A stretch of DNA of 6,934 nt from Rhizobium sp. Q54 (lineage in GTDB: Bacteria > Pseudomonadota > Alphaproteobacteria > Rickettsiales > UBA1997): positions 1 through 6,934 of the forward strand of contig CAMBES010000071.1 of NCBI GenBank assembly GCA_945865855.1, written 5' to 3'. Shown here piece by piece: positions 6,019-6,934 of this stretch (position 1 is the first letter of the stretch; each line of letters starts with the position of its first letter). The notes under the pieces are model-generated. The model did not search any database and was not told the DNA's origin. It worked only from the letters and a program-made list of their open reading frames with translations. A program made the position numbers and the translations under genes.

Positions 6019-6627
6019 ATGACTCTAAAACAACAAGAAATTTTGCAGGAATTTTCTAAGTCTGAAGCGATCCTTAAAGGTCATTTTATTCTTTCTTCAG
6101 GTCTTCATTCTGACACTTACATGCAATGTGCGCGAGTTTTAATGGAACCAAAAAGAGCGGAAAAACTTTGTGCTAAACTCGCTAAGAAAATTACTGATCG
6201 CCTCGGAGAAAATTTTGCCGACATCGTTGTCGCTCCGGCGATGGGAGGAGTTGTGGTTGGTTACGAACTTGCTCGTCAACTTGGTTTGCCATCGATTTTT
6301 TGCGAAAGAGTTAATGGTCAGTTTGAGTTGCGACGTGGCTTCACGCTTGATTCATCGCTGCGCGTTTTAGTTGTTGAAGATGTGATCACGACTGGAAAAT
6401 CGTCACTCGAAACTTACGATTTAATCAGAAAATTCGGCGCGAAAATTATTGCTGAAGCATCTTTAGTTGATCGTTCAAATGATAAAAATCTTGAAGCAAA
6501 AATGGGCGTTCCGGTGATTTCACTTTTGTCAGTCGATGTAAAAACTTTTGATGAAAATAATGTGCCGGAAGAGTTGAAAAATATCCCCGCGATTAAGCCG
6601 GGAAGCAGGTTTTTGAAAGCAATTTAA
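6019..6627 (+). CDS. pyrE: Orotate phosphoribosyltransferase
   Basis: A cytosolic enzyme that joins orotate to PRPP, giving orotidine 5'-monophosphate, the fifth step of pyrimidine synthesis. From ATG 6019 it has 202 residues. The N-terminal part, GHFILSSGLHSDTYMQCARVL (residues 21-41), is a family signature. The PRPP-binding loop is VLVVEDVITTGKS (116-128), and the catalytic flexible-loop region is ERVNGQFELRRGF (96-108). VAPAMGGVVVGYELA (71-85) is the nucleotide-site strand and helix. Longer in-frame starts exist (TTG 5992, ATG 5995), adding MMVFIFEFV or MVFIFEFV; this hydrophobic stretch does not fit a cytosolic enzyme, so I chose 6019. No Shine-Dalgarno is seen for 6019; a weak AGAAAG lies before 5995. 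It is divergent from kdsD and probably followed in the same direction by the next gene. Confidence 0.95.
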   Translation: MTLKQQEILQEFSKSEAILKGHFILSSGLHSDTYMQCARVLMEPKRAEKLCAKLAKKITDRLGENFADIVVAPAMGGVVVGYELARQLGLPSIFCERVNGQFELRRGFTLDSSLRVLVVEDVITTGKSSLETYDLIRKFGAKIIAEASLVDRSNDKNLEAKMGVPVISLLSVDVKTFDENNVPEELKNIPAIKPGSRFLKAI

Positions 6628-6648
6628 TTAAATCTAAAAATAAAAAAT

Positions 6649-6934
6649 ATGCCGCTGTCAACTGAAAATCTAATTGAGCTTGTAAAAGGTGCGTGTAGAG
6701 CCGTTGCTAAAGTCAAATCCGATCAGGAGATATCTTCATTAGAAGATAAGTTAGAAGATGCTGAGGAGGCGCATAAGAGAGAGAAAGAAATAGCTGAGCT
6801 AGAAAAGACCGAGAAAGATTCGCAACAATCTCCAGATCAAGAATCAAAAGAAGAAAGTGTCGGTCAAAGCACTTCTCCAGATAGTAATTTCCAAGAAAAC
6901 TTCATAAAAGAACTTCGAGCCTCTCTTGATGAGG
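6649..6934 (+). CDS. Hypothetical charged, probably coiled-coil protein, 3' end cut
   Basis: An ATG at 6649, 21 nt after the pyrE stop, opens a frame of 95 codons that runs off the right edge. It begins MPLSTENLIELVKGACRAVAKV, then becomes very rich in E, K, D, S and Q. Residues about 24-58 (SDQEISSLEDKLEDAEEAHK and onward) have heptad-like spacing of L, I and A, suggesting a coiled coil. Next comes a polar, likely disordered segment (SQQSPDQESKEESVGQST) and another helical start (FIKELRASL). No signal peptide, membrane segment or known domain is visible, and I do not recognise the family. ATA, AGA and CTA codons recur, as in the ankyrin gene. It may share the pyrE transcript. The leader is A-rich without Shine-Dalgarno. 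A role in host interaction is only a guess. Confidence 0.7.
   Translation, partial: MPLSTENLIELVKGACRAVAKVKSDQEISSLEDKLEDAEEAHKREKEIAELEKTEKDSQQSPDQESKEESVGQSTSPDSNFQENFIKELRASLDE

Overview
The window looks like a piece of an AT-rich proteobacterial chromosome, most likely an alphaproteobacterium and plausibly a host-associated one. CcmH, PntB, KdsD (Kdo/LPS synthesis), DapF (meso-DAP for peptidoglycan) and a PyrE with a GHFxLSSGLHSDxYxQCAR-type N-terminus point to a Gram-negative cell that makes its own envelope. The DapF cysteine motif (ACGNATRC) and its GCDQLIV motif look alphaproteobacterial to me. The ankyrin-repeat gene at the left edge suggests interaction with eukaryotes (Rickettsiales/Holosporales-like lifestyle). 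The taxonomic placement is inference from motifs; no search was run.

Layout, left to right. Positions 1-1086 (minus) hold a 3'-truncated ankyrin-repeat protein whose gene has two almost identical 99-bp tandem units. Positions 1087-1516 are non-coding apart from two small hairpins. Next comes a minus-strand series of housekeeping genes: ccmH (1517-1894), a 129-nt spacer, dapF (2024-2788), a 168-nt spacer, then the tight cluster kdsD-pntB-efp (read 5887 down to 2957, with gaps of 12 and 6 nt). A divergent intergenic region (5888-6018) carries a strong 19-nt inverted repeat. Plus-strand pyrE (6019-6627) is followed 21 nt later by a charged, probably coiled-coil hypothetical protein that runs off the right edge (6649-6934).

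The genes do not form one pathway. kdsD-pntB-efp is a transcriptional cluster of unrelated core functions: Kdo precursor isomerase, a transhydrogenase subunit and a translation factor. dapF, ccmH and pyrE are further core functions. The two edge genes (ankyrin protein and coiled-coil protein) are accessory in character and use more ATA/AGA/CTA codons than the core genes. None of the eight genes has a convincing Shine-Dalgarno sequence; the starts sit behind A/T-rich leaders.

I did not find a clear undescribed multi-gene system. The items most worth a second look are the inverted repeat between kdsD and pyrE, the recently duplicated ankyrin modules, the absence of Shine-Dalgarno sites, pntB without pntA next to it, and two odd spacers flanking dapF.
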